Assembly: GCA_016795485.1 (NCBI GenBank)
Contig: JAEUHM010000007.1
Location: 62,001-126,000 of the forward strand
Source of the DNA: Verrucomicrobiaceae bacterium
GTDB taxonomy: Bacteria; Verrucomicrobiota; Verrucomicrobiia; Verrucomicrobiales; Verrucomicrobiaceae
DNA: 64,000 bases
Direction of reading: 5' to 3'
The translations under genes and the position numbers were made by a program. Below are positions 46,725-54,652 of this stretch, piece after piece. Each line of letters starts with the position of its first letter. The stretch's first letter is position 1. The notes beneath the pieces were generated by a model. That model made no database searches. It was not told the DNA's origin and saw only the letters and a program-made list of their open reading frames with translations.

Positions 46725-47597
46725 TCAGTCTTTCCGTTCGAGTTCTTCCAATAGGTAGCGCACGTGCCGAACCGACTCTAGAAACGTGGGTTCCATTTGC
46801 ATTTCACGTGCAGGCCTATCCGGTGGCATGACCTGCAATTGATGGACGATCGTGCCCGGCGATTGGCTAAAAACAAAGACTCGGTCACCCAGGTAGACGG
46901 CTTCTGGAATGTCGTGAGTGATAAAGAAAACCGTTGCCTCAAGTTCGCGCCACAAACTCACCAGTAGATCCTGCATTCGCTGTCGAGTGCCGGGATCTAG
47001 AGCCCCAAAAGGCTCATCCATGAGGATGATCTTGGGGTGCATGATGAGGCTGCGGGCGATTGCGACCCGTTGGTTCATTCCACCGCTTAATTGGTGCGGA
47101 AACTTGTGTCCGTCCTTCTTTGGGTCCAGTCCCACTTTGAGCACCCATTCTGCTGCACGTTCGAGCCTCTCCTTCTCAGGCACGTGAGCGCACTCTAGTC
47201 CGAAGGCTACGTTCTCCAAAACGGTTCTGTGAGGGAAGTTGGTGTAGTCCTGAAAAACGAATCCTCGATCCGGTCCTGGAGCCACCACTGGGGCACCATT
47301 GACCAACACTTCGCCTGTGGTTGCAGGGTGCTGAGGTCCGAGGCCAGCAATCAGTCGCAAAACGGTGCTCTTTCCGCAACCACTCGGTCCAAGAATGCCT
47401 ATAAACTCACCAATCTTCGGTTTGTCCTCCACGGCAAAGGTGACGTCCTTGATCGCCGTGAAGGCTTTTGAGGTTCCAGGGTCGTATGTTTTACTGACCT
47501 GTTTAAACTCGACCACATGGGGCGCTGCTTCATCAGTGCGGCTGCCCGTCTTCAACTCGCAGGGCTGATCACCGGAGGTTAACTCAACTCTGGCCAT
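46725..47597 (-). CDS. ABC transporter ATP-binding protein, nitrate/taurine type
   Basis: A 290-residue ATPase with Walker A ILGPSGCGKST, signature LSGGMNQRVAIARSL and Walker B IILMDEPFGALD. This matches the NrtD/SsuB/TauB branch, importers of nitrate, sulfonates, taurine and similar anions. It begins inside the last 14 bases of the permease gene, so all three genes of this unit are coupled. Confidence 0.9.
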   Translation of the reverse strand: MARVELTSGDQPCELKTGSRTDEAAPHVVEFKQVSKTYDPGTSKAFTAIKDVTFAVEDKPKIGEFIGILGPSGCGKSTVLRLIAGLGPQHPATTGEVLVNGAPVVAPGPDRGFVFQDYTNFPHRTVLENVAFGLECAHVPEKERLERAAEWVLKVGLDPKKDGHKFPHQLSGGMNQRVAIARSLIMHPKIILMDEPFGALDPGTRQRMQDLLVSLWRELEATVFFITHDIPEAVYLGDRVFVFSQSPGTIVHQLQVMPPDRPAREMQMEPTFLESVRHVRYLLEELERKD

Positions 47598-48612
47598 GCT
47601 TCATATATGGGAAAAGTTGCCGCTGGGCCAACATGATTAGCCGATCGATGCCCCATGCCAGCAGACTGATGATTAGGAGACACAAATACACGTGTTCACG
47701 AGGTCCTTGGCGCTGACTCATAATGATCAAACTGCCCAAGCCGTGGCGAGCATTAATGACTTCTGCCAGCATGATATAACCAAAAGCTAGACCAAAAATA
47801 AGACGGAGGCTGTTGGCAATGTCGGGGAGAGCCAGGGGAAGCAATACCTTCCGTAGTGCTTGATGGCTCATGATTGGATACCACAAAACGAAACCTGTTA
47901 CCAAACAAGCGGTTATCTTGACCCACAGAGTCGGGCTGGAAAGCGAACTTCCCATCCACCATGCTCCAGCCAGAGCTGCAGCTCCATAACCTAAGCCGAA
48001 CCAACTACTTAGAATCGCACCTTTCTTTGGTGTGTGGTGGACTCCGAGAGTGTAACCCGTGTCCAAAAACCTGTCTGGCACTGCCATGACTGCGTTTGTT
48101 GTGTCGAACAGCACGAACGCCACTGAGGCCAAGAAAATGAACATGACTTTCTGAACTTCGTCGATGCCAAACCACATCAGCGTGAGCGGTATCAATGCCG
48201 CGATCGGAACATTGCGGCCAAAGAGGCTCATAGGCTTCAAGAAAGCATTTAATCGAGGATAACTGCCAGCGATGACACCCAGAGGGACTGCTACCGCAGC
48301 CGCTACGGCGAATCCGGCCACGACTCGGGCTAGACTTGTAATGGCACTAATAGAGAGTTCCCTCTGGAACCAAAGCTCAGGGATGGATGCGAAAGTTTGG
48401 CCAATCGAAGGTAGTGTGTAGGTGTCAATGATCGGCAACTCACCCGCTGTCAGGAACCACCAGACGAACGCTACCATCAAGATGCTCGCGGCTCCCCAAC
48501 CAAGACCTTCGAGGTAGGAAGGGGCATCACGGATAGTGGTGAATCGCCGCAAAATGGACTGCGGTTCTTTCGGCTTGGTTGATTCTGAGTTCATGACTGG
48601 ATCGACAGTCAC
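47584..48612 (-). CDS. ABC transporter permease, nitrate/taurine type
   Basis: A 342-residue permease with a BPD-type membrane domain; SLARVVAGFAVAAAVAVPLGVIAG near residues 90-115 and ALPDIANSLRLIFGLAFGYIMLAEV around 270 (EAA-like loop) are typical of the SsuC/TauC/NrtB family. An insertion of some 40 residues with extra hydrophobic character (LGYGAAALAGAWWMGSSLSS) is unusual. The start is GTG at 48612; an ATG six codons later (48594) is possible. It overlaps the binding-protein gene by 4 bp (GTGA). Confidence 0.85.
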   Translation of the reverse strand: MTVDPVMNSESTKPKEPQSILRRFTTIRDAPSYLEGLGWGAASILMVAFVWWFLTAGELPIIDTYTLPSIGQTFASIPELWFQRELSISAITSLARVVAGFAVAAAVAVPLGVIAGSYPRLNAFLKPMSLFGRNVPIAALIPLTLMWFGIDEVQKVMFIFLASVAFVLFDTTNAVMAVPDRFLDTGYTLGVHHTPKKGAILSSWFGLGYGAAALAGAWWMGSSLSSPTLWVKITACLVTGFVLWYPIMSHQALRKVLLPLALPDIANSLRLIFGLAFGYIMLAEVINARHGLGSLIIMSQRQGPREHVYLCLLIISLLAWGIDRLIMLAQRQLFPYMKHGQS

Positions 48613-50354
48613 TCAGGGTTTTCCAGAGAGATAACTTTTATCTCCACACGCCTGTTTTTGGCATGGTTTGTAGGATCAGCTGAATCAGCTGGACGGTCCC
48701 AACCCATCCCGTCTGCACTGAACTGATTCGGATTAAGTTGTTGGAACTTCTTTAAAAGCTCAGTTTTCACCGCCGATGCTCGGTTTTTGGAGAGCTCCTT
48801 TACCAGGGCCTGGCTCACTTGCCCTTTCATCGAAGCATCTGTGTGACCTTCGATCACGATGTTCGCTCCGCCGTATTGCACAGCAAGTTGACCCACTTCA
48901 GTCAAGATCGTCTCCAGATTCTCTTCGTAGAGCTTCTCAACATCCTTCCCGTTCTCTCTGACAGTCACCTTCTTTCGCAAGTCCCAGGAGTTGGGGTAGA
49001 AATGCAGTGTGATGACCTTGGTTAGAATCTCAGAGCCCTCGGCCTTGATCGTTTGGACGGATTTGGGGGCGAAATTGATCTGATATTCATTTCGGCTGTT
49101 CTTGTAGGGTTCAACGTCAGCTAGTTTCTGAATGATGCTAAAGTCCATGACTTGATCAAACGGGACTGCCTGACGTATGCGGTTCATTTTGCGATACAGC
49201 AGGTAGGCGGTGTTCCAGGTTGTTTCAAAGTTGGCTGGATTGTTCTGGTTCAGAAAAAACTCCCTGTTCTCGGCATAGTTGGTGGAGTGGGCGTCCGCTA
49301 GCATCCCAAGCGTATCACTTTCAGGAATGCTGTAGAGCTTGGCCATCAGAGCGGCGGCCTGCTTTTTTCCATCCTCCGACTTCATCTTTTCCATCCCGTC
49401 AAAGATGCCTCGCACTAATCCTTCACAGATGTCCGGGTGATCACGGGCAAAGTCCGCACGCGCAAACCACACATCAGCGATGAGTTTGTTCGCGGTAGCT
49501 GTCGACACGAGTAAGTGATTGGACTCCATCTCACTCAGATTGTAGATGTCGGGCGCCCATGAAACACAGGCGGCTAGTGACTTGTCACTGTTGAATGCAG
49601 CCGCTGCTTGGAATGCGTCTGCCGTGTAGATGAACTCGACTTCGGCTGGCTGCACTCCGCCGTTCACCAATGCATTAAGCAGGAAATACTCGGAGGGGCT
49701 GTTCTGAGCCAGCACCACTTTTTTGCCCTTGAGGTCCGAGATCGTGGGATTGCGGGGATCCTTTGCAGCACTTCGGCGAATGACAATGCCATCGCCGCCA
49801 TTGGAAAAATCGACCTGCTGGAAGACTCTCGGCATGATCCGAGGGTCCTTCTTCAGTTCGTCCATGAAAAGAGGCAACATGTCCAGCGTTGCCCAGCCGA
49901 CGTGAACTTTCCCAGCCGCATAAGTGTCCCGCATGTCTACAGGATTGTCGATCAGCACCAACTCCACTTTGAAAGGGGTGCCCCCTGGAGTTTTCCATTC
50001 CACACCGGCACTCCCTCCATTGTTCTGGAGAATAATCGGTGCCCAACCCGCCCACACGTTGAGTGCAAACTTAACGGTGCGTGCTTGCAGCGGTTCAAAG
50101 CCGCTAGTCGCCGTGATTGGCGGCAGTTTCTCGCTTGCTTTGAAGGTGTATTCCTTCACGGTCGTAGGAACATTCGCGTCAGGTGCTTCTGTGCCTGTGG
50201 TCGTTTTAAGATCGTCCTTGGTTATTTGGACTGACCCCTGAGAATCTCCGGATCGCGGGAACAAAATGCCGCGCAGACCATACAGGACGAGAGACCCAAC
50301 GACGAGGGCAAGGACGATATAGAAAAGCGGCTTGGGTTTGACTTGATCACTCAT
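48609..50354 (-). CDS. Substrate-binding protein fused to an OmpA domain
   Basis: A 581-residue protein. One membrane anchor (about residues 11-30) is followed by a spacer and, from about residue 90, an NMT1/TauA-like periplasmic binding domain: VKFALNVWAGWAPIILQNNG, then VELVLIDNPVDMRDTYAAGKVHVGWATLDMLP and VWFARADFARDHPDICEG. The last 120 residues are an OmpA/peptidoglycan-binding domain with IVIEGHTDAS, and KNRRVEIKV at the end. A binding protein tethered to both membrane and peptidoglycan would fix the importer in the periplasm. The ligand class (anion) is inferred from its neighbours. Confidence 0.82.
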   Translation of the reverse strand: MSDQVKPKPLFYIVLALVVGSLVLYGLRGILFPRSGDSQGSVQITKDDLKTTTGTEAPDANVPTTVKEYTFKASEKLPPITATSGFEPLQARTVKFALNVWAGWAPIILQNNGGSAGVEWKTPGGTPFKVELVLIDNPVDMRDTYAAGKVHVGWATLDMLPLFMDELKKDPRIMPRVFQQVDFSNGGDGIVIRRSAAKDPRNPTISDLKGKKVVLAQNSPSEYFLLNALVNGGVQPAEVEFIYTADAFQAAAAFNSDKSLAACVSWAPDIYNLSEMESNHLLVSTATANKLIADVWFARADFARDHPDICEGLVRGIFDGMEKMKSEDGKKQAAALMAKLYSIPESDTLGMLADAHSTNYAENREFFLNQNNPANFETTWNTAYLLYRKMNRIRQAVPFDQVMDFSIIQKLADVEPYKNSRNEYQINFAPKSVQTIKAEGSEILTKVITLHFYPNSWDLRKKVTVRENGKDVEKLYEENLETILTEVGQLAVQYGGANIVIEGHTDASMKGQVSQALVKELSKNRASAVKTELLKKFQQLNPNQFSADGMGWDRPADSADPTNHAKNRRVEIKVISLENPE

Positions 50355-50587
50355 GAGAAGAGAACGTATTCAGCAGACACGCTAGCCTGACCGAAATGCA
50401 GGACCATGACAAGTGTTTGCTCGATTTGTAATCTCAAAAGATGGATTGCGCCGAAGCATTGAATGTAGCCCAAAAGTTTTGGGTTCTGTCGGACTTGCGA
50501 CTGACGCGATCTACGAATGCGTGCCGGATTCTGCTAGCTACCGAGGCTGAAATCTGATGGATTATGTTCCTCTGACCTTTTTGGATT

Positions 50588-51466
50588 ATGACATCAAGAC
50601 GCTCATTTATCACCACTACTCTTGCCGCTGCATCTCTTGCGCATCGCCTTGGGGCGGCGGATGCGGCTTCTGGGCTTAAGGGGCATATTAACCACTCGGC
50701 TTGCAAATGGTGTTACAAGGGCATCGCGCTGGATGATCTTTGCACGGCGGGGAAGGAGATTGGGCTGTCTTCCATTGATCTTGTTGATCCAGTGGATTTT
50801 CCCACCCTGAAAAAACATGGACTCACAAGCGCCATGATTAGTTTCCCAACGATCAAGAATGCTGCTGGGGACGAGGTGGGCAGTATTCCTCATGGCTTCA
50901 ATAACCCCGCTCATCATGACTTACTTGTTCAAGCGTATGAGCCACATCTGAAAGTGAGTGCGGACTTTGGAGCTAAGCATGTCATTTGCTTTTCAGGCAA
51001 TCGCAACGGAATGGATGATGAGACGGGCCTGAAGAACTGTGTTGCGGGACTACAAAAGGTTCTGCCGCTGGCGGAGAAACTGGGCATCACTTTGGTGATG
51101 GAGTTGCTCAATAGCAGGGTGAACCATCCAGATTATCAGTGCGACACCTCCGCTTGGGGCGTAGAACTGTGTAAACGTCTGGGCAGCGCCAATTTCAAGC
51201 TCTTGTTCGACATCTACCACATGCAGATCATGGAGGGCGACATCATCGCAACCATCAAGCGCGACCATGCTTACTTTGCTCATTATCACACGGGTGGGGT
51301 GCCGGGGAGGCATGAAATTGATGACAGCCAGGAACTTTTTTATCCTGCTATCATGCGCGCGATCGTGGAAACAGGATACAAGGGGCACGTGGCGCAAGAG
51401 TTCATCCCTGCTAGGCCGGATAAGCTTGCTTCTCTCAAGCAGGCTGTGGGCATTTGTGATATTTGA
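50588..51466 (+). CDS. Tat-exported hydroxypyruvate-isomerase-like TIM-barrel protein
   Basis: A 292-residue protein with a twin-arginine signal (TSRRSFITTT) followed by a TIM barrel of the sugar-phosphate isomerase/epimerase family. ITLVMELLNSRVNHPDY and KLLFDIYHMQIMEGD contain the metal ligands Glu and Asp, and HYHTGGVPGRHEID supplies His and Glu. This is the hydroxypyruvate isomerase (Hyi)-like branch. Export of such an enzyme is a recurrent PVC feature. The substrate in the periplasm is not known. It is alone on the plus strand between two minus-strand genes. Confidence 0.85.
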   Translation: MTSRRSFITTTLAAASLAHRLGAADAASGLKGHINHSACKWCYKGIALDDLCTAGKEIGLSSIDLVDPVDFPTLKKHGLTSAMISFPTIKNAAGDEVGSIPHGFNNPAHHDLLVQAYEPHLKVSADFGAKHVICFSGNRNGMDDETGLKNCVAGLQKVLPLAEKLGITLVMELLNSRVNHPDYQCDTSAWGVELCKRLGSANFKLLFDIYHMQIMEGDIIATIKRDHAYFAHYHTGGVPGRHEIDDSQELFYPAIMRAIVETGYKGHVAQEFIPARPDKLASLKQAVGICDI

Positions 51467-51527
51467 GGGCAAGCTCACGACAGGGTGGCGTGCATCTCAA
51501 GTGTAGCAATCTGATCTCAACGAAGAA

Positions 51528-51551
51528 GCCCGGCTTGTTTCCAGGCCGGGC
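51528..51551. terminator. Hairpin between converging genes
   Basis: GCCCGGC (51528-51534) pairs with GCCGGGC (51545-51551). It lies 62 bp after the TIM-barrel stop on plus and 33 bp after the secreted protein stop on minus. The T-run is short on both sides, so it may serve both transcripts weakly. Confidence 0.45.
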
Positions 51552-51583
51552 GCGGGTGTTAGTTTCGATTGTTTTGGCCGGAA

Positions 51584-52720
51584 TCAGTTTGGCATGTCAT
51601 TGCCACCTCCCAAAGTGCTTCCTCCTCGCACATTGGCTTCGGGATTGGTGCTGATATCGATTCCATTACGATTGGGTCCACCAAAGCTTGTGCCTGTGTC
51701 GCCGATAGGCCGCACATGGGTGCTTCTGACTCGTCCTGAAGTCATGGTGTTGGTGCCGCCTGTCGTTTGTCCTTCGGCTTTTTGGCGCAGAAGGTCGAGT
51801 GATTCCAAACCAGCTACCTGAGCTACACTGGGTCCAGTTCCGTTCACCGGTCCACCAAGGGAGCTGCCATCTGGGCTTCGGTCTGTGCTAGAATACGGGT
51901 TGTCGGAAGTCCAAGTCCTTCCCAAATGGCCCGAACCGTCTGGGGCATAGCCCCTGGTTTGATGGGTGTAGGTTCCATCGGCATTTCTAGCTGAGGTATG
52001 CACTTCCACACTTCGATCTCCTGCGTGCTGCTCCTGCCGAGATACGACTTGGGAGTCAGAGTCCGTAGTTGTGCTCGTGTAGTCGGTGACACGACCATTG
52101 CTGTCGTGCTGCTTAACGACCGTTGTGGTTGTGCCATCTGCGTTATTGGTGGTCTGGCTGGTGAGATTGAACTCCGTGCCTTGCCGGGTGCTTCTGCTAC
52201 GCTCCCGGATGTCTGTCATACCGGCACGAGGTGAGGCAAAACGATCCAACGGGTTCTTCGGAGACCTTGGAGTAAACGTTTCTGCATTTCCGACGTTGAG
52301 GTTGGGCTTGTTTTGCTCCCGGGGCGTCTTGAAATCCATACCAAATGATTCTCCGAGGCTACTCGGAATCATGGGGCGCAAGGCGTTCCCTCCTTCGATG
52401 ACTTTGGTTGCGTCAAAACCATTGCGGAGTGCAGGCTGATTCAGATTTCCATTCAAGCGGGGAGTCGGACTGAGGCTGGGAACTATGTTTCTCGGTGGTT
52501 TTGCGGGTAGTGAAGGAGCGCTAACTCTCGGAGCGCTTCTAAACGCGGCAGGTGCCTTTTGGGCTGGGAACTGAGATTTGGTCGTATTGAACAGAGGCTG
52601 GCGCATGGAGCGCATAGCAGAAGTCTGGGGTAGCTTGACTGCAGGGGCCGTTGGTTTGGCCGCAGTCGCGGTTTGAACGGTGGTCAGTATTGCAGCGAGG
52701 ATGATCGATTTGGTTTTCAT
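51584..52720 (-). CDS. Exported low-complexity Ser/Thr/Asn-rich protein
   Basis: A 378-residue protein with a signal peptide (MKTKSIILAAILTTVQTATA). The rest is rich in Ser, Thr, Asn, Gly and Pro. Two repeats with NADGT followed by a TxT segment (near residues 193 and 246), and a short Gln/Asp/Thr region around 210-225, suggest a beta-repeat like those in RHS/YD proteins, but no complete unit is present. No known family is recognised. It is 70 bp downstream of the frameshifted sigma gene and may belong to its regulon. Confidence 0.7.
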   Translation of the reverse strand: MKTKSIILAAILTTVQTATAAKPTAPAVKLPQTSAMRSMRQPLFNTTKSQFPAQKAPAAFRSAPRVSAPSLPAKPPRNIVPSLSPTPRLNGNLNQPALRNGFDATKVIEGGNALRPMIPSSLGESFGMDFKTPREQNKPNLNVGNAETFTPRSPKNPLDRFASPRAGMTDIRERSRSTRQGTEFNLTSQTTNNADGTTTTVVKQHDSNGRVTDYTSTTTDSDSQVVSRQEQHAGDRSVEVHTSARNADGTYTHQTRGYAPDGSGHLGRTWTSDNPYSSTDRSPDGSSLGGPVNGTGPSVAQVAGLESLDLLRQKAEGQTTGGTNTMTSGRVRSTHVRPIGDTGTSFGGPNRNGIDISTNPEANVRGGSTLGGGNDMPN

Positions 52721-52790
52721 GTGGGTGAACGGTTGTGTTCATCCCCTGTCTGGCGGCCGCTCGAACAGCGTTACGCGGAAATACGAAAAG

Positions 52791-53529
52791 TCACCGGAAT
52801 GCCTGTTTTAGAGCGTCCAGCTCTGCTTGGATCGCTTCTTCGGTGGGATTTGCCAACGTGTCCGCCACACACTGTCTGAGCAACTCCGCAAAGCGCTTCC
52901 TCAACCGATGCAGGGTCACGCGCAGTGCCTCGGGAGACAGGTGAAGCGCCTTGGCAGCATCTTCATAGCTCGGCACTTCGCTTCCGGGAGTTGGTAATAG
53001 CAAAGGCCGGAGCACGTGGAAGGAATCGGCCTTGCCCGCTGCTGCTTGCTCGGCAGCGAGACGTTGCATGGTGTTCTCTAGCAACACGAGCGCGCAACTT
53101 TTCTCAAAGTAGTGTTCTGGCGTCTCGGTGTCTGTGTCTTCTGCATCGTATCCATCGTCATCCATCATGGCTTGCAGAGATAGAGTGAGTTCTCCACCTC
53201 CTCGTTTTTCAGCTGTTGCTTTGCGCCACTCACCGCGTTGCCAACGTTGAAGTGCTCCTAGCAAAAAAACTGCGCATTTTTCCATTCTCAGTCTCTGCTT
53301 TCGCAAAAAGGTCTTCTGACAGGAGAGAGACGAAGAAACCTTGTGCTGCATCCTGTGCGTCTGCTTGAGCAAGTCCCCGACGTCTGAGAAATCCATAAAT
53401 GGGCCTCCAATAGAGACCGCAAAGCTCCTCCACGGCCGCCCGCTTCCTGGCCGGGTCCGCCGCTGCCTTTGCTCCGGCCACTAGGCTCCAGCGAGTCATC
53501 GGGAAGGGGGCGTCACTTTGCAGATTCAT
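52791..53529 (-). pseudogene. ECF-like sigma factor split by a frameshift at a T7 run
   Basis: Two overlapping minus-strand frames together encode a sigma factor of about 245 residues. The first part, from ATG at 53529, holds TRWSLVAGA and WRPIYGFLRRRGLAQADAQDAAQGFF and continues to a stop a few codons after the slip site. The second part continues in another frame with FLLGALQRWQRGEW, KRGGGE, and ends with region 4 (YEDAAKALHLSPEALRVTLHRLRKRF). The junction is a run of seven T (plus 53263-53269, read as A7); six T would restore one continuous frame. The domain order and motifs match PVC sigma factors of this type. It may be a true pseudogene, a slippage-controlled gene or a sequence error. 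Confidence 0.8.
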
Positions 53530-53631
53530 GATTGTTGGCACACTGGATGTGATTCGTGCTTGCGGCAAGGCGGCGAAATCCGTACTTTTCTTTGTAACGC
53601 CCAGCTATCGGCTGCCAGACAGCTAGATGTC

Positions 53632-54648
53632 ATGAAAACACACACACTTATCGTATCCTTCTTATCACTCATCCTGAACGCTGTGGCTCAGGTCGCTCCC
53701 ACGCAAGATGCCCCAGGCACCAAGGACTATCCTGGCATGCCACGCTACGAGGGCAGCACGATCCTGCTTCAATCCTCGCAGAAGTTCGGCGAACTTGGCC
53801 TCCAGATTGGCGGACTGAGCACCCCGAACTCAACAGACCCCAAGGAAGTGCGCAAGGTTGAGGGCCGCACTCACAGGACCACCTATTTGCTACTCAATCT
53901 GGCGAAAGGAAAGCGGAGCACCCTGGAAATTGCGCGAAACTACGAGATGGCTTTCAAGGAGGCTGGCTTCAGCACCATCTGGCGTGGTGGTCAGGCTGAG
54001 ATTCGCAACGGGCCGCCAATCCAATATTACAGTGTGGAGGAACTGCACAAAGGGCTGCTCACGACTGGAGTGAAGGACCGGCAGTATTTCTGCCTGGAGA
54101 AGGGTGGGCTGTTTGCAGCTGTGTATGTCAGCACTCGTTCGTGGGATCACGTGATCCAAGATAATGCCGAGTTCAATCCTTGGCAGGCCAAGTTGACCAT
54201 CCCTGAGGCTGCTGTGCTGATTCAGGTCGACTACGTGGACACTCGGCCAATGGAAGAGAAAATGGTTCTTCTGTCTGCTGCTGAAATGCAGAAGTCCATC
54301 ACCAGCAGTGGCAAAGTGGCCATTTACGGCCTTCAGTTTGACTTCAATAAGGCAGATATCAAACCGGAGTCCGGTGCCACCCTTCAGGAGATGGCTTCTT
54401 TGCTCAAAGCAGAGCCTGCACTGAAGGTTCTGGTGGTGGGCCATACCGACAACGTTGGCACATTTGAGTTCAATGAGGATCTGTCCAAGCGTCGTGCACG
54501 TGCTGTGGTTGTCGAACTGGCAGAAAAATACGGCATCGCCATCGACCGCATGACGCCACTGGGAGCCTCCTTTATGGCTCCGGTAAGCACCAATGCCACC
54601 GAGGAAGGGCGTGCCCTGAATCGCCGCGTGGAACTTGTAGCGCGGTGA
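53632..54648 (+). CDS. Exported protein with C-terminal OmpA domain
   Basis: A 338-residue protein with a signal peptide (MKTHTLIVSFLSLILNAVAQ). The N-terminal 200 residues resemble a beta-rich periplasmic domain (for example STILLQSSQKFGELGLQIGG). The C-terminal OmpA-like domain (about residues 225-338) has FDFNKADIKPESG, VVGHTDNVG and LNRRVELV, and should bind peptidoglycan. It is divergent from the split sigma gene and 4 bp upstream of a Ser/Thr kinase, with which it is likely cotranscribed. Confidence 0.85.
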   Translation: MKTHTLIVSFLSLILNAVAQVAPTQDAPGTKDYPGMPRYEGSTILLQSSQKFGELGLQIGGLSTPNSTDPKEVRKVEGRTHRTTYLLLNLAKGKRSTLEIARNYEMAFKEAGFSTIWRGGQAEIRNGPPIQYYSVEELHKGLLTTGVKDRQYFCLEKGGLFAAVYVSTRSWDHVIQDNAEFNPWQAKLTIPEAAVLIQVDYVDTRPMEEKMVLLSAAEMQKSITSSGKVAIYGLQFDFNKADIKPESGATLQEMASLLKAEPALKVLVVGHTDNVGTFEFNEDLSKRRARAVVVELAEKYGIAIDRMTPLGASFMAPVSTNATEEGRALNRRVELVAR

Positions 54649-54652
54649 TGTC

